Shown in pieces: positions 18,150 to 26,838 of a DNA stretch of 64,000 nt (positions are counted from its first letter, which is position 1; each line of letters opens with the position of its first letter). The stretch covers positions 4,588 through 68,587 of the forward strand of contig JAZSKY010000071.1 in NCBI GenBank assembly GCA_045535095.1. Direction: 5' to 3'. Source of the stretch: SIG672 sp045535095 (GTDB lineage: Bacteria; Bacillota; Clostridia; Oscillospirales; CAG-272). The notes under the pieces are model-generated. The model was not told the DNA's origin. It worked only from the letters and a program-made list of their open reading frames with translations, and ran no database searches. A program made the translations under genes and the position numbers.

Positions 18150-18548
18150 ACTCCCCTCGCTTAGCGTGATGTCCTTAACGGACATCACGCATCGATATAA
18201 ATCCCTTACGGGATTTTCGATATACGCCTTCGGCGTTCGATATGTGCTGCGCACTCGATATGTTTGCTGCGCAAACGAGGGATTTATATCATATCGAATT
18301 GGAGCGAAGCGACAATATATCGAGTTCGAGCAAAGCGAGAACATATCGAGTCAACGAAGTTGACATATCGACGTAAAGAAAAACAAGAGCAAGAATATAA
18401 GGTTTTCTCCTTGTACTCTTGCTCTATTTCTATCGTTATAAGGGTTTGGGCTTAGCTATTCTGCATTTGTCAGTACAAATGCGATGCTCGCACTTAACGG
18501 CGGTTTTCAAATTCTCCGTTAAGGACATCGCGCCAAAGCGAGGGGAGT
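18150..18548. repeat. 399-bp inverted-repeat element with internal hairpin array
   Basis: The left end (18150-18182, ACTCCCCTCGCTTAGCGTGA and on) and the right end (18515-18548) are inverted copies of about 33 bp with a few differences. Between them lies an array of short hairpins separated by a CGATATG or CGATATA motif on the left half (AAATCCC/GGGATTT, CGCC/GGCG, TGC/GCA, TTTGC/GCAAA) and by the reverse form CATATCGA on the right half. The array itself is therefore a larger palindrome. Further hairpins (AGAGCAAG/CTTGCTCT, GCATTTGT/ACAAATGC) fill the right part. No credible gene is inside and no target duplication is evident. T-runs flank both ends, so it probably terminates both converging genes. 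It resembles a MITE-like non-autonomous element, but that is inference. Confidence 0.85.
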
Positions 18549-18555
18549 ATCTTTT

Positions 18556-19497
18556 TTAAAGTCCGAAAAGGGTGAGTATTATCGGAATCGTTGCTATCGA
18601 GATAGCGTGTGAAATGAGCGCCATTCCTGCCGCTACCGAGGTATCCTTTCCGTATGCCGCAGGGACAACAACCGTATTGAGTCCGAGGGGCATAGCCTCG
18701 GCGCAAAGCATACAGATAAAATAGTACTCGGGAATATCGAGAGACAAGAGTTTTGTAACTGCCAGATATACGCCGCCGAAGGCAAGGGGCAAAACAACGA
18801 GTCGCACGATCGAAATGAAGTAAATGCTCTTTATTTTAAGCACCTTTTTGACGTCCATATTTGCAAAGGTCATACCGGTAATTATCATCGCAAGAGGGGA
18901 CATACAGCTTCCGCAGGTATTTACCGCGCTGACTATGAAATCGGGGAGTCTGAGTCCCGAAATTCCGATAAGAGCGCCGATAAGAAGGGCTATGAACATA
19001 GGGTTGACAAGCGCCTTTATTTTATCCTTAAAGCCTCCGTCCTCCCTGCCCATCAGCAGAGCGGGCACTCCCCAGACGTATATGAAGGTCCAAAGCGGCA
19101 GAGTGAAGATGATATAGTACATCTCATACTGCGGAAAAAGTGCGGTGACTATCGGGATTCCCATAAATCCGAAGTTCGCAAAGGCGAGTCCGTAGGTGTA
19201 TATCTTCTGTATGTATTTATCGCGGCTCGCTATTTTCGCGCAAAGCATCGCGATAAATATTCCGATTACCGTAATTACGGTAGAAAAAAGGAGTATTCTC
19301 CACGCCGCGCCCAGCTTTTCGGGGGTGAAGTTCGTAATGAAGGTACCCATAACGAGGGCGGGAATGAAGATTGTGCTTTCGAGCTTCGAGAGAACTCCCG
19401 GCGCCTCAGGCCCTACCGCCTTGAATTTCGATACCGCAAATCCTATGATAATAAACAGCGCAAGCACTGCCATTTGCTTTAGTGATATAATTAGCAT
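18556..19497 (-). CDS. AEC family (auxin efflux carrier-like) transporter
   Basis: A 313-residue membrane protein with about ten hydrophobic segments in two similar halves, as in the auxin efflux carrier family (malate or other organic-anion permeases in bacteria). ITGMTFANMDVKKVL and EAMPLGLNTVVVPAAYGKD are family-like. It has its own promoter (19540-19568) and ends eight bases from the repeat element. The substrate cannot be deduced. Confidence 0.85.
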   Translation of the reverse strand: MLIISLKQMAVLALFIIIGFAVSKFKAVGPEAPGVLSKLESTIFIPALVMGTFITNFTPEKLGAAWRILLFSTVITVIGIFIAMLCAKIASRDKYIQKIYTYGLAFANFGFMGIPIVTALFPQYEMYYIIFTLPLWTFIYVWGVPALLMGREDGGFKDKIKALVNPMFIALLIGALIGISGLRLPDFIVSAVNTCGSCMSPLAMIITGMTFANMDVKKVLKIKSIYFISIVRLVVLPLAFGGVYLAVTKLLSLDIPEYYFICMLCAEAMPLGLNTVVVPAAYGKDTSVAAGMALISHAISIATIPIILTLFGL

Positions 19498-19539
19498 TTT
19501 TCTTTTTAAATTCCTATTTCTATTTTTATTCTTACGGGT

Positions 19540-19568
19540 ATTATATACTTATTTATCCGCATTGTAAA
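19540..19568 (-). promoter_or_regulatory. Promoter of the AEC transporter gene
   Basis: TTTACA (19563-19568) and TATAAT (19540-19545) with a 17-base spacer on the minus strand, about 45 bases upstream of the start codon. Confidence 0.82.
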
Positions 19569-19621
19569 TAGCTTTGGTCAAAATAGTCAAAAAAGTTTTT
19601 ATTTATTGTGCATTTTGCTAC

Positions 19622-19650
19622 TTGTATTAGATATGATAAAATTATAAAAT
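19622..19650 (+). promoter_or_regulatory. Likely promoter of the GH39 gene
   Basis: TTGTAT (19622-19627) and TAAAAT (19645-19650) are spaced by 17 bases, 42 bases upstream of the GH39 start codon. It is divergent from the AEC promoter and the two -35 boxes are about 54 bases apart, so a shared operator is possible but not seen. Confidence 0.6.
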
Positions 19651-19691
19651 GTAACTGAGCGAGGATTCATTTTATAAAAAGGAGACAAGCT

Positions 19692-21002
19692 ATGAACACG
19701 GTTAAATTTAATTCCGAAAAGACTCTCGGCAGGATAAAACCGATGCACGGAGTCAACAACGGGCCGATAACAAGGGCAGGCACGAGCAACTTTGACGCCT
19801 TTCGCGAGGCAGGTATTCCCTTTGTCAGAACGCACGACGCCTCCCTCTACGCAGGCTACGGCGGAGAGCATACCATCGACATTGCCGCAATATTCCCCGA
19901 CTTTGATGCCGACGTGTGCGACGAGGCGTCCTACGATTTTGCCTGCACCGACAAATATATTTCGGATATTCAGAGCCTTTCCGAGACCTTTTACCGACTC
20001 GGCACGAGAATCGAGCATGAGGTTAAAAAGTACCACATATACGCGCCGAAGGATCCCTTCAAGTGGGCGCAGATATGCGAGCATATAATCCGCCACTACA
20101 CCGAGGGCTGGGCAAACGGATTCAACTACAAAATGACCTACTGGGAGATCTGGAACGAGCCCGATCTCTACAACAAATGCTGGATCGGTACTGACGAGCA
20201 GTTTTTCGAGCTTTATACTGTCGCTTCAAAGCACCTAAAGTCCTGCTTTTCCCACCTCAAGATCGGCGGCCCTGCGGTAACCGGACCGAAAAAGGCGTAC
20301 AACGAGGCGTTTATTAAATATGCCGTGGAAAACGGCGCAGTTCTCGACTTTTTCTCCTATCATTGCTACGGAACCTGCCCTGAGGACTACGTAAGAAGAA
20401 TCGGTGACGTCAACGCGATCCTCGACAAGTACGGGGTAAAATGCGAGAAGATCCTCAACGAATGGAACTACGTAAAGGCATGGAGCGGCCCCGATGTCAC
20501 CTACGGATTCAGAGTCCAGCGATCCTCCAAGGGCGGCGCTTTCACCGCATCGGTAATTGCCGCTTGTCAGAAATCGGACCTCGATATGCTTATGTACTAC
20601 GACGCGCGTCCTACCATCTGGAACGGCCTCTTCAACGATTTTAACGAAAAGGGCAAGCAGTACTTTGCGCTCTATTTCTTTAACAAGCTCTACGAAATGG
20701 GGCTCGAAACCGAATCGATCGTCAACGGCGAAAAAATCTACGCGATCTCGGCAAAGGGTGATGACGGCAAAAAAGGATTTTACATCGTTACGTACAACGA
20801 CGATGACAGCGCCGAAAACGAGATCGAGTACAGTCTCGAAATCACGGGACTTTCCTTCCCTTGCAAGGCGTCATTCTATCTCACCGACTCGCAAAATGAC
20901 GGCGCGCTTATAAAAGAGGAGACGCTCTCGGCGGACAGCTACTGCGTGTCACTTAAAACAGAGAAAAACTCGATAGTTTATATTGAAACCGAAACAATTT
21001 AA
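19692..21002 (+). CDS. Glycoside hydrolase family 39 (beta-xylosidase-like)
   Basis: A 436-residue cytoplasmic (no signal peptide) retaining glycosidase of the GH39 type, whose members cleave beta-xylosides or alpha-L-iduronides. The acid/base glutamate is E156 in WEIWNEPD and the probable nucleophile E257 in ILNEWNY. HGVNNGP near residue 20 is also family-like. A small C-terminal beta domain follows. AAAGGAG precedes the ATG. It stands alone between its own promoter and a strong terminator with no transporter beside it, so its substrate would have to be imported by something elsewhere. Confidence 0.85.
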   Translation: MNTVKFNSEKTLGRIKPMHGVNNGPITRAGTSNFDAFREAGIPFVRTHDASLYAGYGGEHTIDIAAIFPDFDADVCDEASYDFACTDKYISDIQSLSETFYRLGTRIEHEVKKYHIYAPKDPFKWAQICEHIIRHYTEGWANGFNYKMTYWEIWNEPDLYNKCWIGTDEQFFELYTVASKHLKSCFSHLKIGGPAVTGPKKAYNEAFIKYAVENGAVLDFFSYHCYGTCPEDYVRRIGDVNAILDKYGVKCEKILNEWNYVKAWSGPDVTYGFRVQRSSKGGAFTASVIAACQKSDLDMLMYYDARPTIWNGLFNDFNEKGKQYFALYFFNKLYEMGLETESIVNGEKIYAISAKGDDGKKGFYIVTYNDDDSAENEIEYSLEITGLSFPCKASFYLTDSQNDGALIKEETLSADSYCVSLKTEKNSIVYIETETI

Positions 21003-21008
21003 ATCAAA

Positions 21009-21042
21009 ACGGACGGTGCAAATGCACCGTCCGTTATTTTTT
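21009..21042. terminator. Bidirectional intrinsic terminator
   Basis: ACGGACGGTGCA and TGCACCGTCCGT form a perfect 12-bp stem with a two-base loop, followed by TATTTTTT on the plus strand. On the minus strand TTTTGATTT follows. It ends the GH39 gene and also the polysaccharide transcript arriving from the right. Confidence 0.93.
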
Positions 21043-22309
21043 AAAGTGAAGAAAACATAGCCTTGATCTCGCGGCTGTTTTTCGCAGCATCGTGATATTT
21101 TCGGGCTGTTTCAAGTCCGTTTTCTGCCGCGCGGCGACGAAGGTCTGCGTCGTCAAATGCTGCAGAAAGCGTCTTTTCAAGCTCGTCTTGCGACGTGCAG
21201 GTAATTGCCGCGTCATTCTTTATAAGATGCTCCATCGAGGCAACCTCTTTCGGCCCGTAGGCGAAAAGAGGTATTCCGCTTGCGAGACTGTCGGCGATCT
21301 TGGTGGAGACCGAGTGCTTTACAAGGTCGATGCTCTTTTCGTCAAACGCCTCGGTATGCAGAAGCATATCGGACACGCGAAGGGTTTCCTCGAACTCCCT
21401 ACCCGAGATAAATCCGCAAAGTGAGATCGACTTTATGCCGTCAAAAGCTCGCAGAATATCGGGATTTTTCTCGCCTGTATAAATTTTGAGCGAGTAGCTT
21501 GCACCAAGCGTTTCGTTTAGTCTATCGAGCGCTCTGCCTATTTCGGCAAGCGAGACATGTCTGTTGCACGAAATATTTCCGAAATAGCATATTGCCTTCG
21601 GAGCGTCGCTGACACTTATGCTTTCCGAGACTCCGTAGCTATTTCCCGTCATAACAACGCTTGCAGGAACTCCGAATTTTTTCTCATAAAGCTCTTTTAT
21701 ATCGTCGCATATCGTTATAAGGTGCGACGTTTTTTTCATCAGCTTATCGGTCTTTTTTCTAAGAAGAAAGAGCTGAAGCTTGCCCAGAAGACCTTTGGGC
21801 TCGTTCACGAAATAATAATCGTCACAAATATAGGTTATTATCGGAATATTTAATTTTTTCGATATTTTAAGCGCTATATCGTATATAAATTTCGCGTATC
21901 CGGGTGACAAAAATATCGCCGTCGGCGCTTCCCTTTCAAGCCACGCGGAAAGATCCTTCGTGAAGTAGTGGGAGAGAGACCACGCGCAATCTCTTATAAA
22001 ATTCTTGAAATCCGAGCGGGCTCCCTGCTTTTTATTAAAGTCGGCGGCCTTTGAATTATCATAAAGTGTATGCTGCTCGGTTTCCGGGAAAACAACGCTT
22101 CCGTTCACCTTGAACTTAACGAACGAGGTTAAAATATCATAATCAGTTGTTCGGTAGTAGGAATTACATTTATCCGTATCGGGCGTAGATGGGTATATAT
22201 AGAATTGACAAAGCTCGCTTTTTTCAAACTGACTAAAAAGCGTTGACAACGTCTTTCCCATATTATTATACGTAGATATTGGATTGTGAGATAAGATCAG
22301 AATCTTCAT
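21041..22309 (-). CDS. Glycosyltransferase, GT4-like
   Basis: A 422-residue predicted GT-B glycosyltransferase. It begins MKILILSHNPISTYNNMGKT, and the C-terminal half has the sugar-nucleotide-binding pattern (ICYFGNISCNRHVSL, LSLCGFISGREFEETLRVSD). ATG 22309 with AGGAAAG upstream is preferred; a longer frame to 22360 has no ribosome site. It is the last gene of the polysaccharide transcript. The partial gene just upstream (22367-22666) is a clear paralogue of its N-terminus. Donor and acceptor are unknown. Confidence 0.8.
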   Translation of the reverse strand: MKILILSHNPISTYNNMGKTLSTLFSQFEKSELCQFYIYPSTPDTDKCNSYYRTTDYDILTSFVKFKVNGSVVFPETEQHTLYDNSKAADFNKKQGARSDFKNFIRDCAWSLSHYFTKDLSAWLEREAPTAIFLSPGYAKFIYDIALKISKKLNIPIITYICDDYYFVNEPKGLLGKLQLFLLRKKTDKLMKKTSHLITICDDIKELYEKKFGVPASVVMTGNSYGVSESISVSDAPKAICYFGNISCNRHVSLAEIGRALDRLNETLGASYSLKIYTGEKNPDILRAFDGIKSISLCGFISGREFEETLRVSDMLLHTEAFDEKSIDLVKHSVSTKIADSLASGIPLFAYGPKEVASMEHLIKNDAAITCTSQDELEKTLSAAFDDADLRRRAAENGLETARKYHDAAKNSREIKAMFSSL

Positions 22310-22366
22310 AAAGCTTTCCTGTAAATTGCAGATTTTACGCCAGTTTATCTCAACCGACAATTATAT

Positions 22367-22666
22367 TCAGAAAATCATTTTATTTTTTGAATTAGAATAA
22401 AGTTTTTCATCTTTTTCGTGCTCATACATACTGTGAACACTTTCGTCAGCAACAATTTCGTTGCCACATACTCGGAATCTGTAATATGACTTCAAAACAT
22501 CCATATCCGTAATGCGATAAAACGATGAACAAGTATCACCATCAGGGATTGCCGGATATATGTAAAATTGACACAATTCCGATTTTTGAAAAGATGAAAA
22601 AAGGGAGATAAAAGTCTTTCCCATATTAAATTGTGTACTCATGGGAACATGACTAATGATTAACAC
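22367..22666 (-). pseudogene. N-terminal fragment of a duplicated glycosyltransferase
   Basis: About 99 codons that align with the first about 100 residues of the neighbouring glycosyltransferase: LIISHVPMSTQFNMGKT against LILSHNPISTYNNMGKT, and the shared KSELCQFYIYP. Similarity stops at a YSNSKNKMIF end followed by a stop, so all of the C-terminal catalytic half is missing. The position matching the paralogue's start codon reads GGG here, and the only start is a GTG one codon later, inside the 3' end of the upstream GT2 gene. It looks like a duplication or recombination remnant rather than a working enzyme. A small retained protein cannot be excluded. Confidence 0.75.
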
Positions 22667-23447
22667 CTTCCCTTTGTCCGACCTTATTTAACCTTTTACT
22701 ATATATTTTTCTTCTTTTTGTAACGCTATGTATTGTATACCATAAAACCAATGCGCAAGATTCCAACCTACTATATCCCACCGCTATATATGAATTAAAC
22801 AGCATTTTTGCCGATTTCACCCGATTGCTAGATTTAGAATTCGAACAAATACGATATACCAACAAAGGCTCATTTATACCATAAGCAACTTTATGTTCAC
22901 GTAACACACAAAGCCAAACATAATAATCTTCATGCATATTGTCATTTGGCATTTTAATCTTCCGCATAATTGAAGTCCGAATCATAACTGACGAGCAAGA
23001 CATTAAGTTCTTATGAAGTAATGTATTGTAGTCCAACATCTCAATTGCAGTCATAACATATTCATATGGTTTACCCTCTTCATCTATAAATGCAGAAGCT
23101 GTATAACACACTGCCATATCTGGGTATTTCTTCGATAACATCAACTGTTTTTCAAGTTTCTCAGGCATCCAAAGATCATCACTGTCTAAAAAAGCGATCC
23201 ATTCTCCTCTCGCCAACTCCACAGCACGATTACGTGTGTAAGATGCTCCACTATTTTTCTCATTTTGTAAAAATCTTATCCGGTTATCTACAGATGCCAT
23301 TTCTCGAAGAATATCCGCTGTACAGTCTTTAGAGCCATCGTCAATAACAATTAACTCCCAATCTTGAAACGTCTGCAATTGAACGGATTTAATAGAATCG
23401 CGAATAGTCTTAGCTGCGTTATATGCAGGCATAACTATACTTACCAC
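22653..23447 (-). CDS. Family 2 glycosyltransferase
   Basis: A 264-residue GT-A glycosyltransferase: VSIVMPAYNAAKTIRDSI, the VIDDGSKDCTADIL nucleotide-binding aspartates, and FLDSDDLWMPEKL with the DxD. GTG 23447 follows a GGTGG site. At the 3' end its last codons overlap the start of the truncated glycosyltransferase fragment, suggesting its own C-terminus was set by the same rearrangement. The segment is visibly more A+T-rich than genes further right, hinting at a separate origin. Confidence 0.85.
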   Translation of the reverse strand: MVSIVMPAYNAAKTIRDSIKSVQLQTFQDWELIVIDDGSKDCTADILREMASVDNRIRFLQNEKNSGASYTRNRAVELARGEWIAFLDSDDLWMPEKLEKQLMLSKKYPDMAVCYTASAFIDEEGKPYEYVMTAIEMLDYNTLLHKNLMSCSSVMIRTSIMRKIKMPNDNMHEDYYVWLCVLREHKVAYGINEPLLVYRICSNSKSSNRVKSAKMLFNSYIAVGYSRLESCALVLWYTIHSVTKRRKIYSKRLNKVGQREGVNH

Positions 23448-23465
23448 ACTAACACCACCATTTCA

Positions 23466-24311
23466 TTAAACACTTTTAACAATACTTGCTTCGTTATCAA
23501 TAGTTATGTAAGAATAATTGAAATCTTCTGTGTCCCGATAGACTAATGACCCAAATCCTTTTTGGACCACAGGAACACACAATCTCAACAAGCAAATAAT
23601 CAAAGCCGTTAAATATTCAAAATGTATTTTTTTATTCAAAGAAGTTGCTATGTACTTTGCCATATCTGAGGTACATACATAAGTATGATTCTGCGGGAAA
23701 TACACTCCGCATAAACCACTATCTATACTTAACTTTACAAACGAACTTAAATTGTCAATATAAATCATACTTCTCTCATTCTTCACATTTGGAAAAATGG
23801 GCGATTTCTTAACAATCTTAACAACCGTCTGAAAATTTCCTTTACATCCTTTACCATACACCATAGGTGGTCTAAGAACACACACCTTAAAACTCTCATC
23901 CTCAAGTTTCATTATACCCTCTTCAGCCTGCAACTTAGATTTTCCATAATGGCTCTTGGGCTTTGGCAGAGTTTCTTTTGTAATAACTCCGGTGTGCATT
24001 CCGTAAACGCTCATAGAGCTAAGGAAAACAAATTGTTTAACTCCATCATGCTTAGCTTTTTTTGCAGTTTCAACAGCAAGATCTCTATTAATTTCGTAAT
24101 AGAAGCAAGCATTTTTTTTGGTTTCTTTTTGATGAGCTATTCCTGCGACATGAAAGACACTATCGTACTCCGAAAAATTTTTTTCTCGCCAGCTACCATC
24201 GATCATATCAACGGTTTCGATGATATATTCATCGTGACAATTTTCCTTTATATAATTTTCAAAGGAAGTGCCTATATAACTGTTTGCACCGGTAATCAAT
24301 ATTTTTTTCAT
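23466..24311 (-). CDS. NAD-dependent sugar epimerase/dehydratase (SDR)
   Basis: A 281-residue extended short-chain dehydrogenase acting on a nucleotide sugar. The Rossmann motif GANSYIG is at residues 8-14. The catalytic YGKSK (Tyr-x-x-x-Lys) is near 142-146 and the preceding SSMSVYG supplies the Ser. It overlaps the sugar transferase stop by four bases. In similar loci such a gene supplies or modifies the sugar used by the initiating transferase, but the exact product cannot be told. The sequence is A+T-rich. Confidence 0.82.
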   Translation of the reverse strand: MKKILITGANSYIGTSFENYIKENCHDEYIIETVDMIDGSWREKNFSEYDSVFHVAGIAHQKETKKNACFYYEINRDLAVETAKKAKHDGVKQFVFLSSMSVYGMHTGVITKETLPKPKSHYGKSKLQAEEGIMKLEDESFKVCVLRPPMVYGKGCKGNFQTVVKIVKKSPIFPNVKNERSMIYIDNLSSFVKLSIDSGLCGVYFPQNHTYVCTSDMAKYIATSLNKKIHFEYLTALIICLLRLCVPVVQKGFGSLVYRDTEDFNYSYITIDNEASIVKSV

Positions 24312-24958
24312 TTCGATACCAATTCTTCATTTCTCTCTTCTTGCTTCTTCATCTCTCCGGTACCGCCCTCTACGACTCCGTCAGATTTCAAGACACTGAC
24401 AACCGTACCGAAAAGGCACTTTATATCCATTGCCATTCCCTTGAAAGCCCCCGAATTAAGCGCCTCGGTGTATTCGCCGTCAAGTCTTGCTTTGACCTCT
24501 ATTTCAAGCTCGTCACGACCGTTTATCTGCGCCCACCCCGTAAGACCGGGCTTTATGTCATTAGCACCGTACTTATCGCGCTCCTCTATGAGATCGTACT
24601 GATTCCAAAGAGCGGGTCTCGGACCGCAAATGCTCATATCTCCAAGAAATATATTGAACAGCTGCGGCAGCTCATCTATCGATGCTTTACGAATAAATTT
24701 CTGCCACTTGCTCAGCTGATTTTTGTTCTCAAACTGGTGCGTAGGCATATCCTTGGGCACACTTGTAGGCATACTTCTGAACTTTAATATAGTAAACGTT
24801 TTCTTATGTATTCCAATTCTGTTTTGCCTGAATATTACAGGTCCCGGAGAATCAATTTTTATAATTATTGATACCACAAGCATTGGCAGGGCAAGAAATA
24901 TTATTGCAATTCCTGACGCAAGAATATCTACAAGTCTTTTTATAAAACTCTTATACAT
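24308..24958 (-). CDS. Initiating sugar-1-phosphate transferase (PglC/WbaP C-domain type)
   Basis: A 216-residue bacterial sugar transferase that puts the first sugar phosphate on undecaprenyl phosphate. It has one N-terminal membrane segment (about 10-33), then the conserved FRQNRIGIHKKTFTILKFRS, SIDELPQLFNIFLGDMS with the catalytic Asp-Glu, GPRP, and KPGLTGWAQINGR. It is the short form without the N-terminal WbaP domain. A charged 30-residue tail is added. It is co-transcribed with the LCP, CpsB and Wzc genes upstream and should start the repeat unit of this locus. Confidence 0.92.
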   Translation of the reverse strand: MYKSFIKRLVDILASGIAIIFLALPMLVVSIIIKIDSPGPVIFRQNRIGIHKKTFTILKFRSMPTSVPKDMPTHQFENKNQLSKWQKFIRKASIDELPQLFNIFLGDMSICGPRPALWNQYDLIEERDKYGANDIKPGLTGWAQINGRDELEIEVKARLDGEYTEALNSGAFKGMAMDIKCLFGTVVSVLKSDGVVEGGTGEMKKQEERNEELVSK

Positions 24959-25023
24959 TGTAAATTACCGTCCAATAATCAAATCGCAAAGGTTGACCTC
25001 GCGTGTATTTCTTATAATCCAAG

Positions 25024-25051
25024 TTGTGCGAAGAGTTCCCTCTTCGCACAA
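25024..25051 (-). other. Perfect 12-bp hairpin just after the LCP gene
   Basis: TTGTGCGAAGAG (25024-25035) pairs perfectly with CTCTTCGCACAA (25040-25051) around a four-base loop, three bases past the LCP stop. There is no T-tract on the minus strand, so it is not a standard terminator. It could be an mRNA-stabilising or processing element that adjusts expression of the downstream sugar transferase genes. Confidence 0.7.
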
Positions 25052-25054
25052 AAG

Positions 25055-26023
25055 TCAAGTTTCTTTTTTATCGTAGAACAGTCGAATGACGAGTCCTTCA
25101 AGCTCCTTGGGATCGACTCTGAATTCCATATATTTTTCGCCGACCGTGTTTTCTCCGACGGGAGATACGATCTCGCGGAACTCGTAGTCGGAATATCTGC
25201 CGACGAACGCGCTCATTGCGTCCAGACTGCAGTCTGTGACCATATATTCGGAAAGATCCTTATACGCTCCGATAATGAAGCTATCGTTCGAATCGAGCGT
25301 TCTTTTAAGAGAATCCATAAAGCCCTTCATGTATTCCTCTTGACGCTTCATTCTCGACACGTTAAGCTGATCACCGACGTCCTGTCTTGTGCGCACGAAA
25401 TCGAGTGCCTGCTTTCCGAAAAGGGTTACAGTTCCCTTCTCAATTCCCGTTTCCTCGGGGAATTCATCGGTTACGTTTACGGTTACGCCTCCGACAGAGT
25501 TGTTCAGAATAGCAACCGCGTCCATCGTGAGCGAAATATAATTATCTATCTCAAGTCCGTAAAGGAACTCGGATACGGTAGCTCTGACGTTTTCACAGCT
25601 ATCCTTAAGTCCGCTTCCGTAGGTATGCGAAAGAGCAAGCTGACCGTACGCCTTACCTGCGTACTTACCGCCGAGTCCTATCGTCGGCATATCGAGCATG
25701 GTATCGCGGTTGAGACAAAGAATGCTATACGTTTTCTCGCTTTCGTTGAAGATAAGCAGAGCGATCATATCGGCCTCACCGTCATTTCTGTACGAATGAC
25801 TGTCCTCGGCCTTTCCCTCTTTATCAACACCGATCAGCAGAAACACGTTGATATCCTGCTTAGGAAAATATTTTACGCCGTCTATTTCGAGCGTTTTTGA
25901 TTCGGCATCGTCCACACTGTCGGATCGGTTACCGCCTCTCAGCATCTGCGCGATACTGAAAACCATCAAAGCAAGCAGCAAAAGGACAGTAATGCCGGAG
26001 ATAACGTTTCTCCTATTCAGCAC
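25055..26023 (-). CDS. LytR-CpsA-Psr (LCP) family polymer ligase
   Basis: A 322-residue membrane-anchored LCP protein: one N-terminal TM (about 8-28), then the extracytoplasmic LCP domain with NVFLLIGVD, the arginine-containing LCLNRDTMLDMP, NYISLTMDAVAILNNSVGGV and LDFVRTRQDVGDQLNVSRMKR. LCP enzymes transfer lipid-linked capsule or wall polymers to peptidoglycan. GTG 26023 has an upstream GGAG. It lies between a sorting-signal surface protein and the initiating transferase, consistent with attaching this locus's polysaccharide to the wall. Confidence 0.92.
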   Translation of the reverse strand: MLNRRNVISGITVLLLLALMVFSIAQMLRGGNRSDSVDDAESKTLEIDGVKYFPKQDINVFLLIGVDKEGKAEDSHSYRNDGEADMIALLIFNESEKTYSILCLNRDTMLDMPTIGLGGKYAGKAYGQLALSHTYGSGLKDSCENVRATVSEFLYGLEIDNYISLTMDAVAILNNSVGGVTVNVTDEFPEETGIEKGTVTLFGKQALDFVRTRQDVGDQLNVSRMKRQEEYMKGFMDSLKRTLDSNDSFIIGAYKDLSEYMVTDCSLDAMSAFVGRYSDYEFREIVSPVGENTVGEKYMEFRVDPKELEGLVIRLFYDKKET

Positions 26024-26046
26024 TGCTAATTCTCCTTTTTGTCTGA

Positions 26047-26811
26047 TTATTTGCTCTTTCTTACTGCGCGTCTGTTAGCTACGATTACCGCTACGATAAG
26101 AAGCGCGGATACTGCGGCAACTACCGCCCATACGTACGAAAGATCGAAAACGCCGGTCTCGGGCGAATCCGGTCTGCCCTCGCCCTCGATGAATATTGCA
26201 ACGGGGCAGAAATTCTCGAACGTTCCGGTGACAGTACCGTCTCCGTTATTTACAACGCTTTCAATGGGAGCCCACGCGCCGTTTTTATAGGTCATAATAA
26301 AGACCTCTTCCTCAGGAGCGATCGAGATATCGAAGGTGATATCAAGTGTCGTTCCCGCAGGTGCGAGTGCTGCCTCAAGGTTATCGCAAATAACGCTTAC
26401 GTCAAAGAGATCCTTGACCACGAGGTCGTCTCCGTCCTTGCCGTTACCAAGCTTCGATGCAACGAGAAGGTTAAGCTCTTCGCTGAGCGTGGAAAGACGG
26501 GTATCCTGATCGTTAAGATCAGCATAAACGTCAAGAAGCAGTTCTAACGCCTCTGCAATTTCGGGGTATGCGTTAGAGGTGCTTGCCTCGGAAACGGGAG
26601 TTACAACGAGACAGTCCTCGTACACCTTGCGGTCATGCTCTTCACTGCCTACGTTTCCAACGATCTCGCCTACAAGTCCTGTGGCGGGATCCGAGAGAAC
26701 GATCTCGGGCGCTCCTTTATAAGATATACTGGGCACGAAATTACTCGCAAAAACGGTCATCGGAACGAGAACCATTACAAGTACCATAGCCAAAGAGAGA
26801 AGTTTTTTCAT
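26047..26811 (-). CDS. Secreted surface protein with SPETG sorting-like signal
   Basis: A 254-residue protein with a cleavable signal peptide (residues 1-22, ending VFA-S), an extracellular body of no family I recognise, and a C-terminus made of SPETG at 216-220, a membrane helix and a RRAVRKSK basic tail. (S/P/N)PxTG is the sorting motif reported for SrtB of Clostridioides difficile, so sortase anchoring is plausible. The place of this gene inside the CpsB-Wzc-LCP operon is unusual and suggests a role at the cell surface linked to polysaccharide attachment or export. It has a good AAGGAG site and an ATG start. Confidence 0.75.
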   Translation of the reverse strand: MKKLLSLAMVLVMVLVPMTVFASNFVPSISYKGAPEIVLSDPATGLVGEIVGNVGSEEHDRKVYEDCLVVTPVSEASTSNAYPEIAEALELLLDVYADLNDQDTRLSTLSEELNLLVASKLGNGKDGDDLVVKDLFDVSVICDNLEAALAPAGTTLDITFDISIAPEEEVFIMTYKNGAWAPIESVVNNGDGTVTGTFENFCPVAIFIEGEGRPDSPETGVFDLSYVWAVVAAVSALLIVAVIVANRRAVRKSK

Positions 26812-26838
26812 AATCGGTCTCCTTTATAAGATCTCGGG

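Noticed and set aside
18166..18455. Small frames (60-65 codons) inside the inverted-repeat element
   Set aside because: They translate hairpin arrays, lack ribosome sites and overlap each other in several frames.
18150..18548. CRISPR array
   Set aside because: The CGATATG motif is only 7-8 bases, spacing is irregular (about 13-30 bases), the spacers are themselves palindromic and the motif reverses orientation halfway; no cas genes are near.
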